Shown: positions 1-7,219 of the stretch, piece by piece | Numbering within the stretch: the stretch's first letter is position 1 | Layout: every line of letters begins with the position of its first letter | Assembly: GCF_001420695.1 (NCBI RefSeq) | Contig: NZ_LJJB01000007.1 | Span: 209,890 to 273,889, forward strand | Direction of reading: 5' to 3' | Length of the DNA stretch: 64,000 nucleotides | Source: Brevibacillus choshinensis | GTDB lineage: Bacteria > Bacillota > Bacilli > Brevibacillales > Brevibacillaceae | Translations under genes and position numbers: made by a program | Notes under the pieces: model-generated | The model's database searches: none | Seen by the model: the letters and a program-made list of their open reading frames with translations, nothing else | What the model was told of the DNA's origin: nothing

Positions 1-229
1 GGTATCCATAGCGGCCTTTATGTTCATGGAAAATAGCCTGAATCAACGTCTTCATTTCAGCATGTTTGTCTGGGCGACTTATCGTACGAACGAAGTAATA
101 ATAGGAACTCCGTGGTATTCCCGCCAATTGGAGTAGCGCTTTAATGGGGAATTCAGTCCTTAGTTCAAACACTACTTGCGCTTTGTCTTGGTTTGTAATT
201 TTTCCTTGCTTTGAACTAAGGCATTCAAC
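1..229 (-). CDS. IS3-family transposase OrfB, N-terminal fragment (runs off window)
   Basis: The -1 frame relative to OrfA is open from the slip site at 229-235 to the window edge. It reads ...QVVFELRTEFPIKALLQLAGI, then a PRSSYYYFVR stretch, ending HKGRYGY. That is the start of the IS3 OrfB transposase just upstream of the DDE integrase core, which lies outside the window. There is no independent well-spaced ribosome site, so OrfB is most likely made only as an OrfAB fusion by programmed -1 frameshifting. Confidence 0.8.
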
Positions 230-681
230 TTTTTTAAATAAGCATTCTCCATACGTAAACGCTCTACTTCTTGCTGTAATGCCTCGACTGATCCTTCAAC
301 AGGTGTTACATTCTTGTTTCCCTTTTTCATCGTTGGACGCCCCTTTTTCTTTGGAATAAGGGCGTCTATTCCGCATGAATGAAATTGAATCCTCCATTTT
401 CGGATTAAAGCGGGAGAGGGAATTTGAAAAATGGCGGCAGTTGCATTCGGAGACGTCCCGTGGGTATTCATATAATTGAGTACGTCCAGTTTAAACGGAG
501 CTGTGTAGCTTGTATAGGACTTTCTAAACGCTTCCGCGCCATTTTGCTCGTATTGCATCACCCAAACTCCAATCATAGCTTTGGTTGCACCAATAGACGC
601 AGCAATGGAAGCATGAGTTTCTTTGCCGTCTCTCCAACGAAAAACCGCGGATAATTTATCTTCTGGAGAAAATTTGGCCAT
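172..681 (-). CDS. IS3-family transposase OrfA (helix-turn-helix protein)
   Basis: This 169-aa protein is the DNA-binding OrfA of an IS3-family element. The N-terminal half (about 1-55) is a helix-turn-helix region (KLSAVFRWRDG...IAASIGATKAMIGVWV). A second HTH-like segment follows near 60-100. The C-terminal part (about 130-155) is a leucine-zipper-like coiled coil (VEALQQEVERLRMENAYLKK) typical of OrfA dimerisation. Just before its end the message contains A AAA AAG, a classical -1 slippery heptamer, which would fuse it to OrfB. The ATG at 681 lies just inside the terminal inverted-repeat region. Confidence 0.85.
   Translation of the reverse strand: MAKFSPEDKLSAVFRWRDGKETHASIAASIGATKAMIGVWVMQYEQNGAEAFRKSYTSYTAPFKLDVLNYMNTHGTSPNATAAIFQIPSPALIRKWRIQFHSCGIDALIPKKKGRPTMKKGNKNVTPVEGSVEALQQEVERLRMENAYLKKLNALVQSKEKLQTKTKRK
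229..235 (-). promoter_or_regulatory. Programmed -1 ribosomal frameshift heptamer A AAA AAG
   Basis: Read on the minus strand, the orfA codons TTA AAA AAG contain A AAA AAG in the correct phase. A -1 slip there enters an open frame that continues without a stop into OrfB. This heptamer is the known frameshift motif of IS150/IS3-type elements. Confidence 0.7.
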
Positions 682-694
682 ATAAAATGCACCT

Positions 695-722
695 CCAATT
701 GTTAGGTGTGTCTAACAATTGG
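695..722. repeat. Perfect 11-bp inverted repeat inside the IS terminus
   Basis: CCAATTGTTAG (695-705) and CTAACAATTGG (712-722) form a perfect stem around a 6-nt loop, immediately upstream of the orfA start. It overlaps the terminal repeat. It could shield transposase translation or transcription from readthrough coming from outside, as described for other insertion sequences. Confidence 0.6.
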
Positions 723-757
723 GGTGCATTTCACTCAGCCAGAGGCTGCTTTTTTAA

Positions 758-1672
758 CTAGCCCTTACTGTTCCATGACTCGGCAATCAGTTCACTATTG
801 ATGCCTACAGCAGCCAATGACCCCAAAGAAGCGGCTGTTATCACCTGATATCGTTCTGTTGCTGCATCCCCGGCACTATAGACACCCGGTACGTTGGTTT
901 TCCCAAATTCATCAACAATGACAGTTCCTGTTTTCGTGAGCTGGCAGCCCAAGCTTTGTGGCAAGTCTGATCCGGTGATGAGCTTTGGCGCAAAGATAAT
1001 TCCTGTGCAGGGAATGATCGTGCCATCTGTAAGGAGGACATGCTGCACCATACCTTCCGTGGATACGATACGCTCGATTGGTGAGTGAAAAACAGGAACG
1101 CTATGCAGCTTGAGCTCCTCGCGCTGTTCTCCGGTCAGCTCATCAGGACCATCGCTGCAGATCGTAAAGCGATTTGTCCATCCCGATATAGTTTTGGCCA
1201 AGTGTAGAGCGCGCGCACCTTTGACAATCAAGACGAGTGGCTGATCACGTAATTCCCAACCGTCGCAATACGGGCACACAAAAGCGCTCTTCCCGTACAC
1301 ATCGGACAACCCGTTTATTTCGAGCGGGAGATCCTTCATGCCTACTGCAAAGAGCAGTTTTTTGCTCCGATAGGTCATTCCCTGTGCAGTCGTAATGTGA
1401 AAATCTCCGTCCGTTCCCGTAATCGTTACCACTTGATCCTCCACAAATTGGACGGAGGGGTATGCGTGAATCTGTTCCATCGCAATGCGGCGAAATTCGC
1501 TTGGTGAAATGCCATCTCGGGTAAGGAAGCCGTGAGACTCACGTGTTACCCGATTGCGTGGACGCCCTTCGTCTATCACCATCACGCTTTTCCTCGCTCT
1601 TCCCAGTACAAGTGCTGCATTCAAACCTGCGGGGCCGCCGCCAATAACGCCTACATCAATCAGCTGATTCAT
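758..1672 (-). CDS. Thioredoxin-reductase-like NAD(P)/FAD oxidoreductase
   Basis: A 304-aa flavoprotein of the TrxB superfamily. It starts with an FAD-binding Rossmann motif (GVIGGGPAGLNAALVLGRAR, residues about 8-27), has a redox-active pair CPYC near residue 139 followed by DGWE, and ends with the second FAD motif (GVYSAGDA). The CPYCDGWE form marks a subgroup distinct from housekeeping TrxB (usually CATC), so the electron acceptor is probably not the main thioredoxin. The gene follows an Rrf2 regulator on the same strand, and both are preceded by the same operator-like sequence, suggesting redox- or nitrosative-stress control. ATG at 1672. Confidence 0.85.
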   Translation of the reverse strand: MNQLIDVGVIGGGPAGLNAALVLGRARKSVMVIDEGRPRNRVTRESHGFLTRDGISPSEFRRIAMEQIHAYPSVQFVEDQVVTITGTDGDFHITTAQGMTYRSKKLLFAVGMKDLPLEINGLSDVYGKSAFVCPYCDGWELRDQPLVLIVKGARALHLAKTISGWTNRFTICSDGPDELTGEQREELKLHSVPVFHSPIERIVSTEGMVQHVLLTDGTIIPCTGIIFAPKLITGSDLPQSLGCQLTKTGTVIVDEFGKTNVPGVYSAGDAATERYQVITAASLGSLAAVGINSELIAESWNSKG

Positions 1673-1691
1673 TTTTACATAACCACCTTTC

Positions 1692-1712
1692 TGGATCTTT
1701 AATATCCATAAT
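1692..1712 (-). promoter_or_regulatory. Putative Rrf2 operator upstream of the flavoprotein gene
   Basis: On the minus strand the site reads ATTATGGATATTAAAGATCC. It matches the site at 2240-2260 almost exactly (ATTATGGACATTAAAGATCT). It lies about 20-40 bp upstream of the flavoprotein start, so the same Rrf2 protein probably also controls this gene from its own site. Confidence 0.6.
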
Positions 1713-1727
1713 GAAAGCGCAAGAAGA

Positions 1728-2201
1728 TCACGCCTTCTTGTTTCCAGCGTGATTCCTTCCTAGAGGGTGAGCGTCCAATACCCCCTGGATCGTATGCTGC
1801 TCTAAGTATTGATGCATCTGCATTTCCGCACCGATCATCACCTTTTTTACCAAGCATTCCTGGCTGTCTAGATCGTAGACGGCATCAGGATCGGCAGCCG
1901 GAAGACGATTTGCGTTCACATGGAAGCATTCGTACAAGTGTTGCCGGCCTTCGACCACCTGAATGACGTCGAGGAAGGTAATTTGATCGGCTGCTCGTGC
2001 CAGCTCATAGCCTCCACTTGCTCCGGTCACAGCCCGGACGATCCCGTCCTGTCGCAGTTTTGACATGATTTTGGACAAGTAGCTATCCGAAACGCCGAGT
2101 GCCTTGGATAAGTCTTTGATTCCTACGTACTGACCGGGCTCGGTTTGAGCTAAGTGGACTAAGGCATGTAGTGCATAACCAGTGCTTTTGGAATATTGCA
2201 T
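1728..2201 (-). CDS. Rrf2-family transcriptional regulator
   Basis: A 157-aa Rrf2-type repressor. The winged HTH (about residues 1-60) starts MQYSKSTGYALHALVHLA and has the family recognition helix segment LGVSDSYLSKIMSKLRQDGIV followed by the GASGGYELAR wing. Cysteines at about 91 and 114 (YECFHVN and SQECLVKK) could be redox sensors or Fe-S ligands, but the usual closely spaced IscR/NsrR triple-Cys cluster is not evident. It sits directly upstream of the flavoprotein gene on the same strand. Matching sites upstream of both genes imply autoregulation. Confidence 0.85.
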   Translation of the reverse strand: MQYSKSTGYALHALVHLAQTEPGQYVGIKDLSKALGVSDSYLSKIMSKLRQDGIVRAVTGASGGYELARAADQITFLDVIQVVEGRQHLYECFHVNANRLPAADPDAVYDLDSQECLVKKVMIGAEMQMHQYLEQHTIQGVLDAHPLGRNHAGNKKA

Positions 2202-2239
2202 GAGGAAAGCCGCCCTTCGACATCAACTTTTCGTCATTA

Positions 2240-2260
2240 TAGATCTTTAATGTCCATAAT
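2240..2260 (-). promoter_or_regulatory. Putative Rrf2 operator upstream of the regulator gene
   Basis: On the minus strand this reads ATTATGGACATTAAAGATCT and continues ATAATG, giving an imperfect palindrome (TTATGGACATT against TTATAGATCTT, 8 of 11 positions). Its near-identical copy precedes the downstream flavoprotein gene, which supports a shared operator. Confidence 0.6.
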
Positions 2261-2428
2261 AAAGAGTGTGCTTCCATTTATCAAGTTCCTTTTGCACTTT
2301 TCCATGGATATCCACCAATGCCCTATGGGAGAAAGCAAGCATTTGGAAGACATCGACAATATGCTATGGATAACGAATAAACGATAGTCTTTCCCGCCCT
2401 AAATCGTAACGAGGGGGAATATGCACAG

Positions 2429-2806
2429 GTGGTGAACGCGCAAAAAGCTCAATTGAACAAGAAGCTGAAACGATTGAAGAAACGAGTCAAAAACAAGATC
2501 AAGGGTCGGGAAAAGAAGCTAAAAAAACGTCTCAAGAAACGGCTGAAAAAACGGGAACGGCAGTTAAAAAAGAATATTAACAAGCGCATTGCGAAATTTC
2601 TGCGAAGCCAGGAAAATATGGGCTGCGCCAATGCGTTGTATGAGATGTTCGGAGGGCGAATGGTAGCGATTCAAACTGTCACAGGTACGACGATCACAGG
2701 GACGATTATGGAGCCGCTTTCTCCCGGACTGGTCCAAATCCTTACGGCGGATGGGGTCATAACAGTGCCTTGCAGCAGCATCAGCTCGATCTCAATCATT
2801 AGCTAG
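2429..2806 (+). CDS. Unrecognised small protein with Lys/Arg-rich N-terminal repeats
   Basis: A 125-aa protein whose first about 60 residues are almost entirely Lys, Arg and Leu in KKLKKR-type repeats, predicted to form a very basic helix or coiled coil able to bind nucleic acid or acidic polymers. The last about 60 residues (GCANALYEMFGGRMVAIQTV, then TGTTITGTI...VPCSSISSISIIS) look like a small beta-rich LSm/DUF2642-like fold. The start is uncertain: GTG at 2429, or the next GTG, downstream of GAGGGGG at about 2411. Function unknown; a spore-coat or nucleoid role is conceivable but not shown. Confidence 0.6.
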   Translation: MVNAQKAQLNKKLKRLKKRVKNKIKGREKKLKKRLKKRLKKRERQLKKNINKRIAKFLRSQENMGCANALYEMFGGRMVAIQTVTGTTITGTIMEPLSPGLVQILTADGVITVPCSSISSISIIS

Positions 2807-2870
2807 ATTGAACGATATTCAACTTTGTTGATCGGCTGTTCATTAATCGCTATAATCATAGAATGAACAA

Positions 2871-3446
2871 GTGAAGAAGGGGATGTTTGTCATCGATTTA
2901 TCCAAAATAGGGAAACGCATCCGCAAGGCTCGGCTGAGCCAAGGGTTCACTCAGCAGGAGTTGGCGGACAGCTGCGGATTTACCAAGAGCCTCCTATCGA
3001 AAATTGAAAACGGACAAACAGCCTCTGCTGTGGCAACCTTGTCAAAAATAGCCGATCATTTAAAAACGCCGCTAGCATGGTTTCTTGAAGAGGATCGTGA
3101 CGAGTATCTCGTTTTATCCCCTCACCGCCAGCGCACCTCCAAGCTTGGTAGCAAGGAAATGGGCTACTTGTACGAAACACTCGCAAACCGTTCCCGATTT
3201 AGCAAGATCGAGCCTGTTTTGGTGACGGTCCCCGTGGACATGCCAGCGACAGAGCCGTTTACGCACCCCGAGGAAGAATTTATCTACATTGTGAGCGGGA
3301 CGATCATTTTGTTCTACGATGGGGAAAAGCACGTTCTCGAGGAAGGGGACACTGCCTACTTTTCGGGGAGCAAACCACATATCTTTCTGCCTTATGGAAA
3401 TGTGGAAGCGAAAGTACTGAGTGTCTTCATTCAACCATCCACGTGA
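2871..3446 (+). CDS. XRE-family transcriptional regulator with C-terminal cupin domain
   Basis: A 191-aa two-domain regulator. Residues about 10-70 form a Cro/C1-type HTH (IGKRIRKARLSQGFTQQELA, then CGFTKSLLSKIENG). Residues about 115-188 form a small cupin barrel (HPEEEFIYIVSGTIILFYDG...DTAYFSGSKPHIFLPYG). Such proteins sense small organic ligands or metals through the cupin. The start is GTG at 2871 or ATG at 2883; the AAGGGG just before the ATG is too close for a good ribosome site. It precedes the catabolic island but is separated from it by a terminator, so a regulatory link is only possible. Confidence 0.8.
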   Translation: MKKGMFVIDLSKIGKRIRKARLSQGFTQQELADSCGFTKSLLSKIENGQTASAVATLSKIADHLKTPLAWFLEEDRDEYLVLSPHRQRTSKLGSKEMGYLYETLANRSRFSKIEPVLVTVPVDMPATEPFTHPEEEFIYIVSGTIILFYDGEKHVLEEGDTAYFSGSKPHIFLPYGNVEAKVLSVFIQPST

Positions 3447-3462
3447 GCAGAGGCGAATAGAA

Positions 3463-3490
3463 AAGTACAGCAGACGAGCTGTGCTTTTTT
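3463..3490 (+). terminator. Rho-independent terminator after the XRE-cupin gene
   Basis: Stem AAGTACAGC / GCTGTGCTT (one central mismatch) with a 6-nt loop, followed by a run of six T. It separates the regulator from the promoter of the lactonase operon. Confidence 0.7.
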
Positions 3491-3519
3491 GGTCGTCCGG
3501 CAAGTAAAATGGAATAAGC

Positions 3520-3548
3520 TTGACAATTCTGTCTATTCAAAATACGAT
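3520..3548 (+). promoter_or_regulatory. Sigma-A promoter of the catabolic operon
   Basis: A perfect -35 box TTGACA (3520-3525) is followed after exactly 17 bp by TACGAT (3543-3548). Transcription would start near 3555, just upstream of the GntR-type operator at 3563-3574 and about 150 nt ahead of the lactonase start. Confidence 0.65.
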
Positions 3549-3562
3549 GGAATCAAGTGATA

Positions 3563-3574
3563 ATTGGATCCAAT
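3563..3574. promoter_or_regulatory. GntR/FCD operator ATTGGATCCAAT (site 1)
   Basis: A perfect 12-bp palindrome ATTGGATCCAAT sits just downstream of the predicted start of transcription. The same core, TTGGATCCAA in a GTGATA...ATAC context, recurs at 7176-7187. From memory, ATTGGATCCAAT is the operator of the GntR/FCD repressor VanR of Caulobacter. The FCD regulator encoded at 15366-16034 is therefore the likely ligand-responsive repressor. Confidence 0.65.
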
Positions 3575-3708
3575 ATACAGGATTCAATCTATGCGAACCT
3601 ATGGATCTTTTATCGCGTTCAAAGAGGTTGGTGGAGGTGGTTATTCAGGAGAGCAAGGCATGATCTTGTAAGTAGAAATGGAAATCACTTTCGAGGAGCT
3701 GAACGGTC

Positions 3709-4542
3709 TTGTCAAAATCAAAATTGTTTGTTCTTGACACTGGCAGAATGCAAATGGACAAAGGCTTTATGGTAGCCATGCACAATCCGGCATCTGTGCT
3801 CAATCCTAATCCTCCCGCAGAGTTTGTTGAATTTCCAGTCTATGCTGTCTTGATTGACCACCCGGATGGAAAGATCCTCTTTGATACAGGCTGCAACCCG
3901 GAAGGAATGGGCGAAAAAGGACGTTGGCCAAAGGGTGTACAGCAGTTGTTCCCGCTGGCGATGTCCGAGGAATGCTATCTGATTAACCGTTTGGCGCAAT
4001 TGCGTGTGCGCCCCGAGGATATCAAATACGTCGTCGCCTCCCATCTGCATCTCGACCATGCGGGTTGCCTGGAGATGTTTACGAATGCCACGATCATCGT
4101 TCATGAAAACGAACTATCCAATACCATGAAAACGTATGCAATCAACAAAGATATGGGCGCTTATGTATGGGCGGATATCGATGCTTGGGTAAAAAACGGC
4201 TTGAATTGGAAGACAATTCGACCCAAGGATGAGGAAGTCCAGCTCGTAGATGGCGTCAAAATTCTCAACTTCGGCGCAGGTCACGCGTGGGGCATGCTGG
4301 GCTTACACGTGGAGCTACCGGGATCGGGAGGAATCATTCTAGCATCTGATGCGGTGTACTCCGCAGAAAACTATGGGCCACCTATTAAAATACCGGGAAT
4401 CATCTACGACTCCGTCGGTTTTACAAGTACCGTCGAGCGCATCAAAGCGTACGCCGAGAGAACGAACTCACAGGTCTGGTTTGGTCATGATAACGATCAG
4501 TTTGCAAAGTTCATCAAGTCGACGGAAGGATTCTACGAGTAA
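3709..4542 (+). CDS. Metallo-beta-lactamase-fold lactonase (AHL/butyrolactone lactonase family)
   Basis: A 277-aa enzyme of the AiiA/AttM lactonase family. The dinuclear-zinc ligands are visible: HLHLDH at residues 112-117, H192 (GAGHAWG), D214 (ASDAVY) and H260 (WFGHD). Y217 matches the catalytic tyrosine of AiiA. The family opens N-acyl-homoserine lactones and also gamma-butyrolactone (AttM). The following alcohol and aldehyde dehydrogenases mirror the attKLM arrangement, so a metabolic lactone is a more likely substrate than a quorum signal. The start is TTG at 3709, 10 nt after GAGGAG (3693-3698). No signal peptide, so cytoplasmic. Confidence 0.8.
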   Translation: MSKSKLFVLDTGRMQMDKGFMVAMHNPASVLNPNPPAEFVEFPVYAVLIDHPDGKILFDTGCNPEGMGEKGRWPKGVQQLFPLAMSEECYLINRLAQLRVRPEDIKYVVASHLHLDHAGCLEMFTNATIIVHENELSNTMKTYAINKDMGAYVWADIDAWVKNGLNWKTIRPKDEEVQLVDGVKILNFGAGHAWGMLGLHVELPGSGGIILASDAVYSAENYGPPIKIPGIIYDSVGFTSTVERIKAYAERTNSQVWFGHDNDQFAKFIKSTEGFYE

Positions 4543-4569
4543 CTCCATTCGAGATCGGAGGGCTGGAAT

Positions 4570-5658
4570 ATGAAGGGGAAAGTAGCAGTCATGAGTGAGC
4601 CGGGCAAGCTGTCGTTTGCCGAATACGGTTTGCCTGAACCAGGACCGGGGGCAATCTTGGTCAAAGTGGTCAGAACGAATGTATGCGGTTCTGAACTACA
4701 TATTTGGCAAGGACACCACCCTACGAAAAAGTCTGGTGTGATGGGTCATGAGATGGTCGGTGAAATCGCAGCACTCGGTGAAGGTGTGGAAACGGACTAT
4801 GCCGGCAATCCCGTACAAGTAGGGGATCGCGTCGCTGCAGCGTATTTCATTACGTGCCGCAAGTGTGCGCCATGCCAGCAAGGTCAAATGCACTTGTGTG
4901 AAAACGCTTACCGACACTGGGTCAAAGATCCGGAGGAAGCACCACACTTCCATGGAACCTTTGGCACTCACTACTATTTGCCGCCGGACCAATATTTCTA
5001 CAAGGTCCCAGACAATGTACCGGATGCCGCAGCAGCAAGTGCCAACTGCGCGTTGTCACAGGTGTATTTTGGGATCGACAAGACCGGAGTACGCTACGGC
5101 GATACGGTCGTGATCCAAGGGGCAGGCGGACTGGGGCTAAATGCGAGCGCAGTGGCAAAAGAGTATGGTGCGACAGTCATTTGCATTGACAGTGTTACCA
5201 GCCGTTTGGAAAAAGCGAGACAGTTCGGTGCCGATCACGTGATCCACATGAATGAATACGACACGGTGGAAAAACGGGTAAAAGCGGTGCAAGAGCTGAC
5301 TGGTGGGAAAGGCGCCGACGTCTGCATGGAGCTGACAGGAGTACCGGCTGCGCTGAATGAAGGAATCAATCTACTCCGATACGGAGGGAAATACATCAGC
5401 ATCGGCAACATTTCTCCGGGCCAAATGACGTCCTTTGACCCAGGGCTGATGACGCGCAAAGCACTGACGATCTATGCCTACATGCGCTATGACCCATGGT
5501 ATCTCAATAAGGCATTGAAATTTATTTCTCAAAATATCGAGAAGTATCCATTTGACGAGCTACTGGATGCAGAATTTGATCTCGAGGATGTCAATATCGC
5601 CCTCGACAAGTCGGCAGCAAGGGAAATCACCCGTGCGACGATTGTTGCCAACAGATAA
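4570..5658 (+). CDS. Zinc-dependent alcohol dehydrogenase (MDR family)
   Basis: A 362-aa medium-chain dehydrogenase. It shows the catalytic-zinc region (TNVCGSELHIW and GHEMVG), a structural-zinc loop with four cysteines (CRKCAPCQQGQMHLC, about 98-112) and a Rossmann motif (VIQGAGGLGLNA, about 180). It begins 27 bp after the lactonase and is followed 28 bp later by an aldehyde dehydrogenase, so it would oxidise the hydroxyacid released by lactone opening to a semialdehyde. Cofactor preference cannot be read with certainty; an acidic residue after the Rossmann motif (ICIDS) favours NAD. Substrate is inferred from context. Confidence 0.85.
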   Translation: MKGKVAVMSEPGKLSFAEYGLPEPGPGAILVKVVRTNVCGSELHIWQGHHPTKKSGVMGHEMVGEIAALGEGVETDYAGNPVQVGDRVAAAYFITCRKCAPCQQGQMHLCENAYRHWVKDPEEAPHFHGTFGTHYYLPPDQYFYKVPDNVPDAAAASANCALSQVYFGIDKTGVRYGDTVVIQGAGGLGLNASAVAKEYGATVICIDSVTSRLEKARQFGADHVIHMNEYDTVEKRVKAVQELTGGKGADVCMELTGVPAALNEGINLLRYGGKYISIGNISPGQMTSFDPGLMTRKALTIYAYMRYDPWYLNKALKFISQNIEKYPFDELLDAEFDLEDVNIALDKSAAREITRATIVANR

Positions 5659-5686
5659 CAGATAGAAGAATCCAGGGAGGGAACAG

Positions 5687-7129
5687 ATGAATTCCTTGCA
5701 GATGTACATTGGTGGAGGCTGGACAGATAGCTCGTCCGGTGAAGTGATTACGACGATCAATCCGGCGACCAAAGAGGCATTGGCTACGTTTCCACGGGGA
5801 AATCAGGAGGATGTGGATCGGGCAGTCAAAGCAGCACGAGCTACCTTTGAATCGATCGAATGGCGAGAAATCCTGCCAGCCGAGAGAGGAAGGATGCTGC
5901 TGCGTCTGTGCCAGCTCATTCGCGAGCAAAAAGACGAGCTGGCCCATTTGGAGACGTTGGATACAGGCAAGCCGCTGGCACAAGCACTGGCGGATGTAGA
6001 GGTGGCAGCGCGCTACTGCGAGTACTATGCAGGTGCAGCTGATAAAATTTTGGGAGAAACCATTCCCGTTCGTACGGACATTTTGAACTACACGATCCGA
6101 GAGCCACTCGGTGTCACAGCTCATATCGTGCCGTGGAACTATCCGATCCAGATCGCGGTTCGCAGTCTGGCTCCGGCGGTCGCTGCAGGCAATACCGTGG
6201 TCATGAAGCCTGCGGAGGACACGCCGTTGACAGCATTACGCATCGCAGATTTGTGCGAAAAGGCAGGCTTTCCTGCTGGCGTAGTCAATATCGTTACAGG
6301 TTACGGTGCCGAGGCAGGCGCAGCACTGGCGGCCCATTCCGATATTGATCACATTAACTTCACAGGCTCGGTCGTGACCGGAATGACGATCATGAAAACA
6401 GCGGCACAGCAGATCAAGCCCGTAACGCTGGAGCTGGGTGGGAAGTCTCCGAATATCGTATTTGCTGATGCTGATCTGGATGATGCTGCTCACTGGGTCG
6501 TGCGCTCCATTACGCAAAATGCGGGACAGACATGCTCAGCGGGGTCCAGGCTACTTGTAGAGGAATCCGTTCGCGAGGAGTTCGTCTCCAAGGTCGTCGC
6601 TCTCATGTCGGGTCTGCGGATCGGCTCCGGTCTGGAGAATGTCGAAGTCGGCCCGATTATCTCGGAAAAGCAGCTCCAGCGAATTGAGTCTTACATGCAG
6701 GTAGCTCAGGAAGATGGGGCAACCATCCGCACGGGTGGCCGTAGACATACAGAGGCTGGAGAAGGTTTCTTTTTCGAGCCGACGGTCATCGATGCGGTCA
6801 CACCGGAAGGCAGATTGGCGCAGGAAGAAATTTTCGGACCCGTTCTGGTTGTCCTGCCGTTCCGTACGAAAGAAGAAGCGCTCGCTATTGCCAATGGCAC
6901 GGAATACGGATTGGTCACGGGCGTTTGGACGTCGGATATTCACAAGGCACATTGGCTCGCCAACCGCGTCAAATCCGGCCAAGTGTTTATCAACAACTAC
7001 GGAGCAGGCGGAGGTGTCGAGATGACATTTGGCGGCTATCGCAAAAGCGGTTTCGGCCGTGAAAAAGGTCTCGAAGCACTGAAGTACTACACGCAGGTAA
7101 AAAATGTGGCTATCAAAGTAAATGGATAA
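5687..7129 (+). CDS. NAD(P)-dependent aldehyde dehydrogenase
   Basis: A 480-aa aldehyde dehydrogenase of normal length. The catalytic cysteine is C283 ([11 protein letters not shown]) and the general base E249 (TLELGGKSP); the cofactor region VPWNYP...[10 protein letters not shown] is intact. It resembles betaine-aldehyde and semialdehyde dehydrogenases. As third gene after a lactonase and an alcohol dehydrogenase, it would make a dicarboxylate (succinate or an alkyl-succinate) from the semialdehyde, feeding the succinate dehydrogenase encoded further down. AGGGAGG lies just ahead of the ATG. A 90-bp gap with a second operator separates it from the next gene. Confidence 0.88.
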   Translation: MNSLQMYIGGGWTDSSSGEVITTINPATKEALATFPRGNQEDVDRAVKAARATFESIEWREILPAERGRMLLRLCQLIREQKDELAHLETLDTGKPLAQALADVEVAARYCEYYAGAADKILGETIPVRTDILNYTIREPLGVTAHIVPWNYPIQIAVRSLAPAVAAGNTVVMKPAEDTPLTALRIADLCEKAGFPAGVVNIVTGYGAEAGAALAAHSDIDHINFTGSVVTGMTIMKTAAQQIKPVTLELGGKSPNIVFADADLDDAAHWVVRSITQNAGQTCSAGSRLLVEESVREEFVSKVVALMSGLRIGSGLENVEVGPIISEKQLQRIESYMQVAQEDGATIRTGGRRHTEAGEGFFFEPTVIDAVTPEGRLAQEEIFGPVLVVLPFRTKEEALAIANGTEYGLVTGVWTSDIHKAHWLANRVKSGQVFINNYGAGGGVEMTFGGYRKSGFGREKGLEALKYYTQVKNVAIKVNG

Positions 7130-7175
7130 ACGAGTCTACCCCTCGTTGGAAGACGGGGGGTTTGATCTTCGTGAT

Positions 7176-7187
7176 ATTGGATCCAAA
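7176..7187. promoter_or_regulatory. GntR/FCD operator ATTGGATCCAAA (site 2)
   Basis: ATTGGATCCAAA lies 33 bp upstream of the CoA-transferase start and shares the GTGATA...TTGGATCCAA...ATAC context with site 1. A weak -35-like TTGATC at 7162-7167 suggests an internal promoter that the same regulator would occlude. The -10 box is not convincing. Confidence 0.55.
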
Positions 7188-7219
7188 ATACAAAATCCTG
7201 ACAGATAGAGGGGATAAGG

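Larger units (their letters stand above)
1..733 (-). mobile_element. IS3-family insertion sequence (IS150-like), left end only
   Basis: An IS3-family element enters from the left edge and ends near 733. On the minus strand it starts TGAAATGCACCCC, giving the TG...CA termini expected for this family, then carries orfA and the beginning of orfB in the -1 frame. The other end lies outside the window, so completeness and target duplication cannot be judged. No stop or frameshift breaks the visible part, so it may be an intact, recently active copy. Confidence 0.85.

Noticed and set aside
1719-1739. CAAGAAG...CTTCTTG stem at the end of the Rrf2 gene as a terminator
   Set aside because: It overlaps the coding end, has no proper T-run and would cut off the co-directional flavoprotein gene; at most an attenuator.
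3557-3775. 72-codon plus-strand frame ahead of the lactonase gene
   Set aside because: It covers the operator and leader and overlaps the lactonase start in another frame; there is no ribosome site and the Trp/Arg-rich sequence is not protein-like.
3709-4542. Interpretation of the lactonase as mainly a quorum-quenching enzyme
   Set aside because: Possible by family, but the operon with ADH, ALDH and acid-metabolism genes points to metabolic lactone use; no secretion signal or quorum-sensing gene is nearby.
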